Notes: generated from the letters alone by a model not told the origin. A stretch of 53,907 bases of DNA from JAPLKB01 sp964532465 (GCA_964532465.1 CAZHHX010000023.1:1-53907); one strand, 5' to 3'. Shown: positions 1 to 8,938, numbered from the stretch's first letter. Numbers and translations are program-made.

Positions 1-141
1 ACATTGTTTTTCTTTGGCAATACGGCCCATTGTTCGAATGGCATCAAACCGCGCATGGGTATAGCGCGCCTGGGCCTCCTCCGATAAGAAGCGGCGGGTC
101 ATACCCAATTGCCAGTCGCTGGTATGAAGAAAACGAATCAT
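1..141 (-). CDS. SbcD/Mre11-like DNA repair exonuclease, N-terminal fragment
   Basis: Only the first 47 codons lie in the window; the gene runs off the left edge. The translation begins MIRFLHTSDWQLGM. The HTSDWQLG stretch matches metallophosphoesterase motif I of SbcD/Mre11/YhaO nucleases (HTSDWHLG in SbcD), where Asp and His bind the catalytic metals. The ATG at 141 follows a purine-rich AAGGAT on the minus strand. Family members trim or cut DNA ends with an SbcC/Rad50-like ATPase, usually encoded next door; that side is not visible. The family assignment rests on one motif. Confidence 0.7.
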   Translation of the reverse strand, partial: MIRFLHTSDWQLGMTRRFLSEEAQARYTHARFDAIRTMGRIAKEKQC

Positions 142-598
142 GGGTTAATCCTTGCGATCTATTAATTATTCCTTTGCATTAAGTGCAGCAGGAGTCAATC
201 TGCCCCCAATCCTTGTCTTGAAGATAATGAATGCCCAACAAGTTATTCTAAAGTTTCTGCCTAACTCCACGAATCAATCATTCTTTCACGACTCCATGCA
301 ATAACATTTGCTCTGTTGTCCATACAAATTATGGTCTTACTAACCCCTCAGTGACAACTTAAATTATTGATATAATAATGTATAATCTCTTGACAAACTT
401 TTTGCAACAATTTATTTTATCTTTCCGTATATCATGTCAATTTTAAGATTATATAGAAATTGGAAGATTCTGGATGCTTGTAATTCCTTTCGCTTTACAG
501 ACCAAATTTGAAGAAGATTTACGGAACAGGGGTATTCGAAACAGCTTGCACGGGGTGTACAAAAGGAATAATCATCTAAAAGGCACTTTCAAGCTCTT
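142..598. other. intergenic stretch, possible promoter at 390-418
   Basis: No convincing gene is seen. The DNA is AT-rich. A sigma70-like pair, TTGACA at 390-395 and TATTTT at 413-418 with a 17-bp spacer, faces right and could drive whatever lies at 599-1083. No RNA family was recognised. Confidence 0.3.
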
Positions 599-1030
599 GT
601 GCAGAAAGGATTAACACTGAACAAATCTCCCGTTGTGATAGACTTCGATGATCTTCGCAACTCCAATGCCATGATGCAGACCTTTGAGCGTACACGGGAC
701 GCGATGATAAAACGCTTCGGAGCGCCCACCAACACCTTTGACAGGGGGTTCCTTTATCCGTCTCACCGAATGGACAAGACCGGGAGGAACAATCAGATTC
801 GGCATGCCCAGAAGGCTGGACAACCGGATAAGAATGGAACTCCAGTACGCCTCATCCTTCCCGTCTCCTACAGAGACATTATGGAGTGTGGAGGAGGTGC
901 GGTAAGGGGCGAACCCGCATCGCGGGCGGCGCTGTATAGGAACAGTCGTAAAATGGAGTCTCTTGGATGGCCCGGCATTAAGCCGGGTACATCCAACCAA
1001 GGAATAAACCTGGAAAAATCCGGGTTATGA
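599..1030 (+). other. unrecognised open frame over a structured, GC-richer stretch
   Basis: A 143-codon frame starts at a GTG with no Shine-Dalgarno sequence. The opposite strand is also open over almost the same span (611-1000). The predicted protein has no signal peptide, no membrane segment and no motif I recognise. The DNA folds into hairpins, for example CCCGC-ATC-GCGGG at 914-926 and a long stem at 963-996. This fits a decayed mobile element or a structured RNA better than a normal gene. I do not assign a function. Confidence 0.15.
963..996. repeat. stem-loop, 13-14 bp stem
   Basis: TTGGATGGCCCGGC (963-976) pairs with GCCGGGTACATCCAA (982-996) around an ATTAA loop, with one G-T pair and one bulged A. 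No T-run follows, so it is not a standard terminator. It lies inside the unexplained 599-1030 segment. Confidence 0.5.
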
Positions 1031-1052
1031 AGTATCTATACATGCCGGAGAA

Positions 1053-1083
1053 AGAAGTTGCTAACACTGTGTTAGCAACTTCT
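1053..1083. repeat. perfect 15-bp inverted repeat with one-base centre
   Basis: AGAAGTTGCTAACAC at 1053-1067 and its exact reverse complement at 1069-1083 flank a single T. The near-continuous dyad is more like a protein-binding operator or a recombination/attachment site than a hairpin, because the loop is too short. It lies about 175 bp upstream of the porin gene at 1259. No T-run follows. Confidence 0.6.
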
Positions 1084-1258
1084 GAAATATCCTAAAATGT
1101 CAATATTTGCGCAGCTTTGCGCGATATGCCTTTTAAAACTTGCTTCTAAAATCCTGGTAACAATCCGGGCATGAAATATTAAAATCCGAGCCATCTGCTG
1201 AACCTTGTCTATGGATATTTCTTTAAGATTAAGGTTTAATATAATTTAAATATATTCT

Positions 1259-2485
1259 ATGAAGAACCTTTTTAGTTTACTTCTTATAGCGATTATATTT
1301 CTCACAGCAATGACAACCCGCGGGGCATGTGCTTCAGATGATCTCGGAGAAGCCCTCTTTAAAGGCAAACCCGATATAAATATTCGCTCCTTTTACATGA
1401 AAAGGTCATATGACATATCCGACACCAAAGAGTCTCTGGCAGTGGGAGGATCATTGGGATACCAGACTCTCTGGTGGAAGAATCTGAGAGCAGGCGCAAC
1501 AATGTTTACATCTCAGGGTTTTATATTCAATGATGAGGACAAAAGCGGCACCGGTTTGCTTGGTTCGCCGAGACAGACCGGTTATACTGCACTTGGACAT
1601 GCTTATCTCCAGGGGAAAATCTCAAAGACAGAGTTTACGATTTTCAGACAGGAATTGGACACACCTTTTATTAACCCCTATGATTTCAGAATGACGCCCT
1701 TTGCCTTTGAGGCATACACGATAAAAAGCAAAGACATCTCAAAATTTACTTTTCTTGCTTCTCATGTCACAAAAATTAAAAAATGGACCGACACAACATT
1801 CGAGAGCATGTCCGGCGCGGCAGGGATATATGGCGCTAATGAGCCGGTTACCATGGCAGGCGTCATATATGAACCGACAAAGGACTACAAACTCCAGCTT
1901 TGGAATTACTACTGTTATAATTTTATGAATATTGCTTATTTTCGGGCAGATGGAGAATGGAAGCTGAACAGTGAAACTACTTTCTCGGCATCAACGCAAC
2001 TCATAAATCAGCAGGACATAGGTAAATCCCTGGCAGGGGAATTTAATACAACAATGGCCGGGGTACAGGGAATCCTCAAATGGAAGGGGTTCGGTTTTAG
2101 ATTTGCCTATACAGCTACGGACAGCAATCATGGAATAATGAACCCATGGAGTTCGTATCCCGGATTCACCTCTATTATAGTGGAGGACAATGACCGGGCA
2201 GGAGAGAATACCTGGCTTGTCGGTCTCTCCTATGATTTTTCATCTATCGGGATCAATGGACTGAGTATTCTCAGCAACTATACGGATTCCTGCACCCCTA
2301 AGACAGGGTTGAATGCTTCACCAAGTCAGAGAGAGTTGGACTTTACCGTGGATTATCGTTTTAATAAACTGCTGAAGGGCTTGTGGATTCGCTTCAGAGC
2401 AGGTTTTGTGAATCAGGACAAATCCATGGATGGTCAGGACATGAAGGACATAAGAGTAATTGTCAATTATAAGGTGCCTTTCTAA
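1259..2485 (+). CDS. outer-membrane porin, OprD-like
   Basis: The 408-residue protein has a Sec signal peptide (MKNLFSLLLIAIIFLTAMT, cleavage probably after ACA near residue 25). It has alternating hydrophobic/polar strands rich in aromatic residues and ends in YKVPF, with the C-terminal Phe typical of outer-membrane beta-barrels. Length and pattern fit OprD-type substrate-specific porins (about 400-440 aa). The substrate cannot be told from sequence. It converges on the asparaginase gene with a 4-bp overlap of the two ends. It is probably monocistronic; no clear promoter was picked out in the AT-rich leader. Confidence 0.65.
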   Translation: MKNLFSLLLIAIIFLTAMTTRGACASDDLGEALFKGKPDINIRSFYMKRSYDISDTKESLAVGGSLGYQTLWWKNLRAGATMFTSQGFIFNDEDKSGTGLLGSPRQTGYTALGHAYLQGKISKTEFTIFRQELDTPFINPYDFRMTPFAFEAYTIKSKDISKFTFLASHVTKIKKWTDTTFESMSGAAGIYGANEPVTMAGVIYEPTKDYKLQLWNYYCYNFMNIAYFRADGEWKLNSETTFSASTQLINQQDIGKSLAGEFNTTMAGVQGILKWKGFGFRFAYTATDSNHGIMNPWSSYPGFTSIIVEDNDRAGENTWLVGLSYDFSSIGINGLSILSNYTDSCTPKTGLNASPSQRELDFTVDYRFNKLLKGLWIRFRAGFVNQDKSMDGQDMKDIRVIVNYKVPF

Positions 2486-3573
2486 TATTCATTGAAGAAT
2501 CGTTGGATTTCTTTAGCATCACTGGTTTTTGTAAGGGCCAGCATAAGAAGTATGCGCGCTTTTTGAGGATTAAGGGTATCTGACGTGACAAACCTGTCCT
2601 TGCCGTCATCTGCAGTATTTGTAATTATGCCGCTTCCTACCCTGGAGGAGCGCACAACTATTACTCCCATTTTTCCTGCTTCCCGGAGAGCCTCTTTTGT
2701 TGTGGAAAAAATGCTTCCATCTCCTGCACCTGCGTGGACTATTCCCTGGGCTCCGGCTTTTACCGCTGCCTCAACAATATCTCCTGTCCCATTTTCATGA
2801 CCATAAAGGATGTCTACCCGGGGCAATGCTTTTAGGCTGTCAATGGCGAATTCCGTATTTACTGTGTGACGCCTTGTAACGGTCCGGTAAAAGAACACTT
2901 TTCCGTCCATAACAAAGCCGAGACAGCCTAATTCAGGAGATTTAAAGGTATCTACGTTTGTGGTGTTCGTTTTTGTCACGTCCCGTGCCGCGTGAATTCT
3001 CTCATTAAGCGCTACCAGGACCCCTTTTCCTTTTGCGGCCTTATTTGCGGCAAGCACAACAGCATTATAAAGATTAAGAGGGCCGTCAGCGCTCATTGCG
3101 GTTGCCGGTCTCATTGAACCTACTACAACAACCGGTTTATCGCTCTTTATTGTGAGATTCAGGAAATATGCCGTTTCTTCCATTGTATCGGTGCCGTGTG
3201 TGATTACAATACCGTCAACCCCTTCTTTGGACAGGAGCTCATTTACGCGAAGGGTTAATTTGAGCATAATTTCGTTGTTCATATCAGAACTGCTGATATT
3301 TGCAATTTGTTCCCCGGAAATATTTGCAATCTTCTCAAGACCAGGAACTGCCTTGATAAGCGTGGAAATGTCAAAGACTCCGGGTTTATATTCCTTTGTT
3401 TCAGTAGATGAGGGGGCTGAACCTGCAATAGTTCCTCCTGTTGCAAGGATCGTAATGTTCGGCAATGCAGCAGGCTTCTCGGCAATCGCGGCGTTTGATG
3501 TGAATGGAATTCCAACTAAAAATATTATAGCCGCAATATAATATTTCACGCACCCGTTTCTAATGATTTTCAT
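2482..3573 (-). CDS. ansB: type II (periplasmic) L-asparaginase
   Basis: Hydrolyses L-asparagine to aspartate and ammonia, probably in the periplasm. The 363-residue protein has a signal peptide ending near SNAAIA (residues 1-32). It carries both asparaginase signatures: ATGGTIAG with the nucleophilic Thr near residue 46, and ITHGTDTMEETA with the second Thr-Lys-Asp triad region near residue 125. VVGSMRPATAMSADGP follows, as in the family. The length matches E. coli AnsB (about 348 aa) plus a longer leader. The gene appears monocistronic, with a palindromic repeat upstream (3648-3905). Glutaminase side activity is possible. Confidence 0.93.
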   Translation of the reverse strand: MKIIRNGCVKYYIAAIIFLVGIPFTSNAAIAEKPAALPNITILATGGTIAGSAPSSTETKEYKPGVFDISTLIKAVPGLEKIANISGEQIANISSSDMNNEIMLKLTLRVNELLSKEGVDGIVITHGTDTMEETAYFLNLTIKSDKPVVVVGSMRPATAMSADGPLNLYNAVVLAANKAAKGKGVLVALNERIHAARDVTKTNTTNVDTFKSPELGCLGFVMDGKVFFYRTVTRRHTVNTEFAIDSLKALPRVDILYGHENGTGDIVEAAVKAGAQGIVHAGAGDGSIFSTTKEALREAGKMGVIVVRSSRVGSGIITNTADDGKDRFVTSDTLNPQKARILLMLALTKTSDAKEIQRFFNEY

Positions 3574-3647
3574 AACAAACCCCCTCGTAATTGCTGTTGT
3601 TTTGTAAAAAGATTTATTGTTCCATTTCTTTCGCAGTTATTGTCTGT

Positions 3648-3905
3648 CTTTTTCACTTGGTCGGGCAGCGGCATATTAAAAATGTCCATGACCCGCAAGC
3701 GGGTACCCCGCGGTCTGCTTCGCCTTGCGATCCTCCAGCGTACATTAAGTACGCTTACGGCCTGCAAAACTTGCAGCCCATCCACATCTGAATCATTTTC
3801 CATATGCCGCTGCCCCCGCCAAGCGAGGACAAGCCCACTCAAACCGGATTCACATATACGCTTATGTGAATCCGGAATAAAGAAGAGGGTGAATTTATTC
3901 ATTTT
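3648..3905 (-). repeat. palindromic repeat, family 1, copy A
   Basis: About 258 bp, homologous to 15490-15710 in the opposite orientation. Inner terminal inverted repeats GGGCAGCGGCATAT / ATATGCCGCTGCCC lie at about 3664-3677 and 3802-3817. A central hairpin reads AGCGTAC-loop-GTACGCT on the minus strand. An outer hairpin reads CCGGATTCACATA ... TATGTGAATCCGG at 3844-3875. It also contains ACCCGC-AA-GCGGGT, which copy B lacks. Compared with copy B, arm changes come in complementary pairs, so the fold is conserved. A 120-codon frame (3570-3932, minus) crosses it and resembles the frame over copy B, but is probably a by-product of the repeat. Confidence 0.8.
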
Positions 3906-4017
3906 CAATTCTATTTTCTGCCTCCCCTTCATTTTTCCTTATAGAGGCCTGTCTATACACAATCTTCACACCAATCTTTCATTCAACTTTAGACAATACC
4001 TTTGCTGTGGTTAATCA

Positions 4018-4716
4018 TCATTTATGAAGAAACATTCTTGCCAGACCCAGAATGGCCAGATGTCCCGGATAAAAGAGATAGAAGAAATATTTCATTTTAG
4101 GGCCTTGCTTGCCGTTATAAAGGGCAATTAGAGGGACTGCCAGAAAACAGAGGGGCTGCACGAAAGAGGTTATGGAGTGTTTTGTAAGGTATGCCCATGT
4201 CAGGACAAATTGCGGATCCTGTATGTACATCCATATATTTTTCCGTATGCCGCCCATTATGCCGATCAAAAAGAGCCATAGCGCCATGCGCTTGTAATCT
4301 TTTGAATAGTAATGCATAACAAAAATCATAAGCACACCGGGTGCGCCAAAAGATACCCTGACAAATTCGCATGATATGGCGGCAAAGAGCACCGCAGAGA
4401 AATTCTTGGATTTGTCGTATGCGTATATCCCATAAAGTCCTGCTGTGAGCGTGAAAAAGATATTGAATTCAAGGTGCGGATATTTGAAACCGAACATATA
4501 AAAGGGCTGGGAAATAAGAGAAAACAGAAAAAGTCTGCCCAGGTAGGAAGTGGGGTCTTTTGTATGACGGTACCCTTCCGCGATTAGATACGCGAACATG
4601 GGAAAGGCAAGCCTGCCTATTACGCGAAGGACCGGATTATCAGGAAAGAAAATAACCCCGAGGTGATCCGCAATCATCAGGGAACAGGCAAGAATTTTTA
4701 GAGAAAAAGAGTTCAT
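4018..4716 (-). CDS. TraX-family integral membrane protein
   Basis: The 232-residue membrane protein starts MNSFSLKILACS and has about seven to eight hydrophobic segments. Features such as MIADHLGVIFFPDNPVLRVIGRLAFPMFAYLIAEGY match the TraX family (Pfam TraX), named for the F-plasmid pilin N-acetyltransferase. Chromosomal members are usually of unknown substrate. I chose the ATG at 4716 because AGAGGAGAT precedes it. A longer frame starting at 4782 would overlap the NUDIX gene. It is the last gene of the run plsY-MFS-NUDIX-traX. No pilus or conjugation genes are present, so a role in conjugation is unlikely. Confidence 0.75.
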   Translation of the reverse strand: MNSFSLKILACSLMIADHLGVIFFPDNPVLRVIGRLAFPMFAYLIAEGYRHTKDPTSYLGRLFLFSLISQPFYMFGFKYPHLEFNIFFTLTAGLYGIYAYDKSKNFSAVLFAAISCEFVRVSFGAPGVLMIFVMHYYSKDYKRMALWLFLIGIMGGIRKNIWMYIQDPQFVLTWAYLTKHSITSFVQPLCFLAVPLIALYNGKQGPKMKYFFYLFYPGHLAILGLARMFLHK

Positions 4717-4727
4717 ATCTCCTCTCT

Positions 4728-5279
4728 TTATGATCCAAGAATCTTTTTGAACTGGAGGAGTATCCTGCATGTGGCGCCCCATATCCGGTCGCCGTTGTAA
4801 TGGAATGAAGGAACCTGTTCGACTCTGCCTTCATACTCAGCCTCTTCCATAAGGGGATTGACCTCCATCAAAAATCTGAGGGGCAGATATATAATATATG
4901 CCACTTCCCGCGGATTCGTTCTGAATGTATACGGATACGGCATAATACCTACATAGGGTGATATTACAAAGCCTGTAAGGGTTATCATATCATCTAATTT
5001 TCCGATTACTTTAACATCATCATGTTTAAGGCCTATCTCTTCGCAGCACTCCCGCAAGGCAGTAATGAGCTTGCTGCCGTCTTCGTCTTCACACATACCG
5101 CCAGGGAAAGATACTTCACCTTTATGCGCTTTTACTGTTTCAGTTCTCTTGGTAAGGACAATAAATACTTCTCCGTCCTTTTCAAATATAGGCATCATAA
5201 CGCCCGCGCATATATCCTGAGGGCTTTCCAGTGTTTTCCCGATATAGCTATTCAGCTTTTCCCTGATAAGAGAAATCAT
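4728..5279 (-). CDS. NUDIX hydrolase, CoA pyrophosphatase-like
   Basis: The 183-residue protein has the NUDIX box FPGGMCEDEDGSKLITALRE-CCEEIG around residues 68-93. REccEEIG provides the metal-binding glutamates. It is preceded by VLTKRTETVKAHKGEVSFPGG, the UPF0035-type signature of NudL/PCD1 CoA diphosphatases, which split coenzyme A or acyl-CoA into phosphopantetheine and 3',5'-ADP. The length fits (about 190 aa). It ends 11 bp before the traX start and begins 49 bp downstream of the MFS stop. Other NUDIX substrates cannot be excluded. Confidence 0.85.
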   Translation of the reverse strand: MISLIREKLNSYIGKTLESPQDICAGVMMPIFEKDGEVFIVLTKRTETVKAHKGEVSFPGGMCEDEDGSKLITALRECCEEIGLKHDDVKVIGKLDDMITLTGFVISPYVGIMPYPYTFRTNPREVAYIIYLPLRFLMEVNPLMEEAEYEGRVEQVPSFHYNGDRIWGATCRILLQFKKILGS

Positions 5280-5328
5280 ATGCTATTTAACTATGATTTT
5301 TTGTTGAAATCAATTTAAAATCGCATAC

Positions 5329-6636
5329 CTATGACTTTTTCAGTGTTTCTCTGCAAAACATGATGCTGATAAGGGACAAAAGGCTTGTAATAAAAAAAAT
5401 CCACAGCATAAGCTTATAGGCGGAGGGCTGGTACATGCCTTGAATCTTGCCTGCTTTATCAAGTACACAGCCCATAAGAGGCTGGAATATAATCCCTCCG
5501 ATGAAGGGGAATATATTCATAGTTCCCATGGAAGTCCCCGCAATTTCTGGCGGAAAAAATTCTTTTGTGGCAACGATTGCAATAGTGCCCACTGAACTTA
5601 TTGTAATGCCCATAACAAAAAAGACTATGTATAGCCATGATATGGACAGATTATTGGAGAAAATAAGCATAAAAAGCCAGCATATGGAATTAAGAATTGA
5701 AGTACCGACGAGCACCTTCTTCCTGCTCGTCAGTGTCTTATCAGAAAAATGCCCCAGGACAGGACTTAAAAATATCATGGCAAAGGCAATCATTGAGAGA
5801 ATATTTCCTGTAGTCTGCTTGGAAAGCCCATAGACATCAATAAGATATGGGCCTGCCCAAAGGCCGAAAAAACCGAAAAGAGCGCCGCCCCGGAATATAA
5901 ACCAGATTGCGATAGCCCAGAAATGTTTTTCCCGTAAAATTTGTTTTAAGTCATTAATAACATTTTTATTTGTTTTTTCCGAATAGCTCATCGGCTTGGC
6001 AAGTATGCCGGGCAAGCCTTTCTTTTCCGGCGTATCAGAGACAAAGAGGCTTGTAAGAATAACAGGAATTAAAGAAAAAATCCCGATTGCTATAAAGGAT
6101 TCCCGCCATCCGAAGCTTTGCATGAGGAAGGCCAGCGGCGTTGTTGCTGCAAGCCATCCCGCGCCGCCAACTGCCATGAGGACGCCTGAGACTCTCGCGA
6201 ATTCAATTGCCTTGAACCAGTTGGCAAGCAATCTCATAGATGCTATGAAAATCGCCGAGACGCCGAGCCCGACAAAAATCCTTGCAATTATGGCAAATCT
6301 GAAGTCCGGCGAGAATCCGAATAGAACAGCGCCAATGGCGGCAATGAGGCTGAAGAGGGTTATAACCTTTTTCGGCCCCCAGGCATCAGCAAGTATCCCC
6401 ACAGGTATCTGCATAATGCAGTAAGAATAAAAATATGCCGAGGCGAGGACACCGAGCTGAGTCCCTGATATGTCAAATGTCCTGATCAATTCCGGGGCTG
6501 CCACAGCCGGTGAAACCCTGTGGAAATAGACGAGCAGGTATTGTACGGCAAGGATCCAGAAGATAATCCATCTGTAGCTCAATGTTTTTTTCAAAGATTT
6601 GTCAGAAATGCCGGATTGTCGATGCAGCTTACGCAT
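5329..6636 (-). CDS. major facilitator superfamily transporter
   Basis: The 435-residue inner-membrane protein has about 12 hydrophobic helices in two halves. LADAWGPKKVIT after helix 2 matches MFS motif A (GxLaDrxGrkxxl). HRVSPAVAAPELIRTFDISGTQLGVLASAYFYSY resembles the organic-anion/hexuronate and sugar-phosphate transporter branch. The substrate is unknown. I chose the ATG at 6636, 8 bp after the plsY stop. The longer frame that continues upstream to 7005 is antisense-free coding of plsY in another frame. The Shine-Dalgarno is poor, suggesting translational coupling to plsY. Confidence 0.85.
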   Translation of the reverse strand: MRKLHRQSGISDKSLKKTLSYRWIIFWILAVQYLLVYFHRVSPAVAAPELIRTFDISGTQLGVLASAYFYSYCIMQIPVGILADAWGPKKVITLFSLIAAIGAVLFGFSPDFRFAIIARIFVGLGVSAIFIASMRLLANWFKAIEFARVSGVLMAVGGAGWLAATTPLAFLMQSFGWRESFIAIGIFSLIPVILTSLFVSDTPEKKGLPGILAKPMSYSEKTNKNVINDLKQILREKHFWAIAIWFIFRGGALFGFFGLWAGPYLIDVYGLSKQTTGNILSMIAFAMIFLSPVLGHFSDKTLTSRKKVLVGTSILNSICWLFMLIFSNNLSISWLYIVFFVMGITISSVGTIAIVATKEFFPPEIAGTSMGTMNIFPFIGGIIFQPLMGCVLDKAGKIQGMYQPSAYKLMLWIFFITSLLSLISIMFCRETLKKS

Positions 6637-6644
6637 ATGGAGGA

Positions 6645-7235
6645 TCAGCCTGAACGGCCGAATCTGTTTTCCTGACCTGCCAGAAGTCTTTGTATGTTGT
6701 CCTTGTGTTTTATGAAGATTAAAACTCCTATGATAAGAGAAAGGTACACATATTCCATGGGCGCTTTCAATGCAATTAAGGCTAAAGGTATGACGCCTGT
6801 CCCGATAAGCGAGCCTAAGGAAACATAACGCCATTTTAAAAAAGCCAGGATAAAAGCAATAAAACTTATCAATATCGCATAGGGACTTATTGCGATATAG
6901 ACTCCAAGAGCAGTGGCAACACCCTTGCCGCCTTTGAATTTCAGATAAATTGGAAAGAGGTGCCCGATAAAGGTGGACAATCCGATAGCAGCTATTACAG
7001 GACAAGGCAACCCGTATTTCATTGCTATTAAAGTCGGAGCAAGCCCTTTCAGGGCATCACCTATGAGCGTGAGCAGACCGAAGGCTTTCCCCGCCGCTCT
7101 CATGACATTCGTGGCGCCTATGTTGCCGCTCCCTGTCTTTCTCGGGTCAATCCCCTTTATTTTCGAGAGGATTACGCCAACCGGTATAGCGCCGATCAGG
7201 TATGCAAATACAATATAAAGGATATAGGTGGTCAT
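6645..7235 (-). CDS. plsY: glycerol-3-phosphate acyltransferase PlsY
   Basis: Transfers an acyl group from acyl-phosphate to sn-glycerol-3-phosphate, the first step of phospholipid synthesis, in the inner membrane. At 196 aa with about five membrane segments it has the usual size. All three active-site signatures are visible: SGNIGATN near residue 36, GHLFPIYLKFKGGKGVAT near 91-108, and HKDNIQRLLAGQENR at the C-terminus. It is the first gene of the minus-strand run plsY-MFS-NUDIX-traX. Confidence 0.95.
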   Translation of the reverse strand: MTTYILYIVFAYLIGAIPVGVILSKIKGIDPRKTGSGNIGATNVMRAAGKAFGLLTLIGDALKGLAPTLIAMKYGLPCPVIAAIGLSTFIGHLFPIYLKFKGGKGVATALGVYIAISPYAILISFIAFILAFLKWRYVSLGSLIGTGVIPLALIALKAPMEYVYLSLIIGVLIFIKHKDNIQRLLAGQENRFGRSG

Positions 7236-7786
7236 GGTTTAATAAGGATATTAATAAAAAACATCCTTCGTTGTCAATAAGGCTGTAAACAGGATTTTCT
7301 ACTTTAGCAACTTCGAGGTTCCCCAAAGGCAAGGGTTGCCAGCAGAAATGCTTGCCTTTGGCCATTTCTGGATGATTATTTTTAGCACCTACGAAGCAGC
7401 AACTGCGTGGTTTTGCAGAAGCAAGGAATACCGGTTAAAATGTGCTTCTTTGCCCTCACTGGGATACTTATTTTTGTCACCTCCTACTCATCATTTATGC
7501 TAAGTATTAAAAGTGATTAAATTTAATAAGAAGAAAGGGGCAGGAGAACGGTTTTGTCACAAAACGAGTATACAACCTTGCGGCCTTGATCGTGAGTTAT
7601 CGAGATGAAATGTTGGTTTTATGAACAACCGTAAAGCAACAAGACCAGGCCCCCGGCCTTGTTATCCAAGAGCTAAATCACAAGAAGGAAATGATTAGCC
7701 ACCCTTCAGCGTAATAATCGAGCAATAGCGGCAAGTCGGTTTCTCAGTGAACCGGAGAATGCTTTTACTGAATGAACCCGGCTCTT
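7236..7786. other. 551-bp intergenic stretch with an 11-bp inverted repeat
   Basis: No gene with coding signals is seen. CCAAAGGCAAG (7323-7333) and CTTGCCTTTGG (7351-7361) form a perfect 11-bp inverted repeat with a 17-base loop. Around 7550-7770 short frames broken by many stops alternate, which could be a decayed mobile-element end; I could not recognise a family. A small stem, CGGTTT-loop-AACCG, lies near 7737-7754. Confidence 0.4.
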
Positions 7787-8938
7787 TTATTTCCAGATAT
7801 CTTCTGTCTTGACCCGTCTGCCGTAGCCTGCCAGTTTGTCCATCCCAACAAGGACGGGGTTCAGCCAGGATGCGTGCTTAATGGTGAATCTCGCCATATC
7901 GTGCAGCTTACCCGGCAGCTTATTATAGGAGCAGACGCGAACGCAGTTTCCGCAGCTTCCATTATTGCGTGCCCAAAAGTCGAGGCATTTTTCAGGGTTG
8001 ATATACCACTTGTATATGCCGCTGCTATTCGAGATTGTAGGCCCCTCTGTTGTCGGTTCACCTGAGCTGATGCAACCACCAGGGCACTCTTCGGCACACC
8101 TCTTACATACCCTACAGAATTGGGTCACACCAAACTCAACAGGCTTATCAGGTACAAGAGGTAAATTAGTAAATACCTTGCTGAGCCTCACCCTGGGCCC
8201 GAACTTCTCCGTGATCAGCATTCCGTTGCGTCCCAGTTCACCAAGACCAGCGTCAATGGCGATAGGTACACTCAAGGCAGTATCATTGCCTGTAGGGATT
8301 GCCTTGTAGCCAAGGCTCCTGATATAGTGGGCGAGCGATGAGGCAACAAAGGCCATCATTGAATAACCCCGGCCGGTCGATGAGAAACCGCCTAAGGCAG
8401 GGGACGTCTGCATAAGTTCATAAGGCATCTCATGAGCCATTACAATGGCGTATTCAAACTCTTCGGGGATTTCTACGGGAACATGTTTATGGGTTTGAGG
8501 GTGAAAGCTGTGCGAATAGAGCCAGCGTCGATCTATCCTGCATATCCCGACAAGAGATGCGCCTATGTAAAGCGCCGCTTTCTTGATATTCCTGCTCATC
8601 TCCTCAGCGTCAGAGACTTCCCATTTTTCTCCCGGTTCCATACGATCCCGCAATACCCGTTCTGCCTCATCCGGAAACCATGTAAGTAGGCCTTCATTTC
8701 CCGTCATGTTCCCGAAGCCCCACCAGCGCTCCAAATACCACATTGACATGCTAAAGGCCCAATCCTTCATGGTGTAGCCCGGTGTTTTGCCAAAGTGTTT
8801 TACGCTATAATGGCGCTTGCCGATATCCAGTATTCGGGCATCTGATTTTTCCGGATCTCTTGGCCGCATATACATCGTATTTCTCTGATCGAAGCGTTCC
8901 ACTTCTCCTGACCCTATCTTTGCCTTAAGCTTAGCCAT
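7787..8938 (-). CDS. reductive-dehalogenase-like Fe-S protein (RdhA-like), no Tat leader
   Basis: The 383-residue protein resembles the RdhA catalytic subunit of reductive dehalogenases (corrinoid and two 4Fe-4S clusters). Near residues 270-285 it has FCRVCKRCAEECPGGCISSG, a C-x2-C-x2-C-x3-CP cluster motif. This is followed by a second cluster in CLDFWARNNGSCGNCVRVCSYNK. Upstream blocks such as ALGGFSSTGRGYSMMAFVASSLAHYIRSLGY and LGELGRNGMLITEKFGPRVRLSKVFTNLPL fit the family. It is shorter than respiratory RdhA (about 450-500 aa), lacks an RRxFxK leader, and has no rdhB anchor gene beside it, so it is probably cytoplasmic. GAGGAG lies 8 bp before the ATG. The divergent LysR gene may control it. 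Real dehalogenase activity is unproven. Confidence 0.7.
   Translation of the reverse strand: MAKLKAKIGSGEVERFDQRNTMYMRPRDPEKSDARILDIGKRHYSVKHFGKTPGYTMKDWAFSMSMWYLERWWGFGNMTGNEGLLTWFPDEAERVLRDRMEPGEKWEVSDAEEMSRNIKKAALYIGASLVGICRIDRRWLYSHSFHPQTHKHVPVEIPEEFEYAIVMAHEMPYELMQTSPALGGFSSTGRGYSMMAFVASSLAHYIRSLGYKAIPTGNDTALSVPIAIDAGLGELGRNGMLITEKFGPRVRLSKVFTNLPLVPDKPVEFGVTQFCRVCKRCAEECPGGCISSGEPTTEGPTISNSSGIYKWYINPEKCLDFWARNNGSCGNCVRVCSYNKLPGKLHDMARFTIKHASWLNPVLVGMDKLAGYGRRVKTEDIWK

Noticed and set aside
611..1000. 129-codon minus-strand frame
   Set aside because: Antisense to another doubtful frame, no ribosome site, no motif; both frames may be accidents of GC-richer DNA.
1200..1258. Pho box upstream of the OprD-like porin
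   Set aside because: TTTAAG/ATTAAGG-like words occur but do not keep an 11-bp period with a -10 at 9 bp.
3570..3932. 120-codon frame over repeat copy A as a gene, matching the 115-codon frame at 15418-15765
   Set aside because: Similarity between the two frames is explained by the repeat; arm changes keep DNA pairing rather than protein sequence, and ribosome sites are poor.
6637..7005. Upstream extension of the MFS frame
   Set aside because: It overlaps plsY, is not membrane-like, and the MFS family starts at the ATG at 6636.
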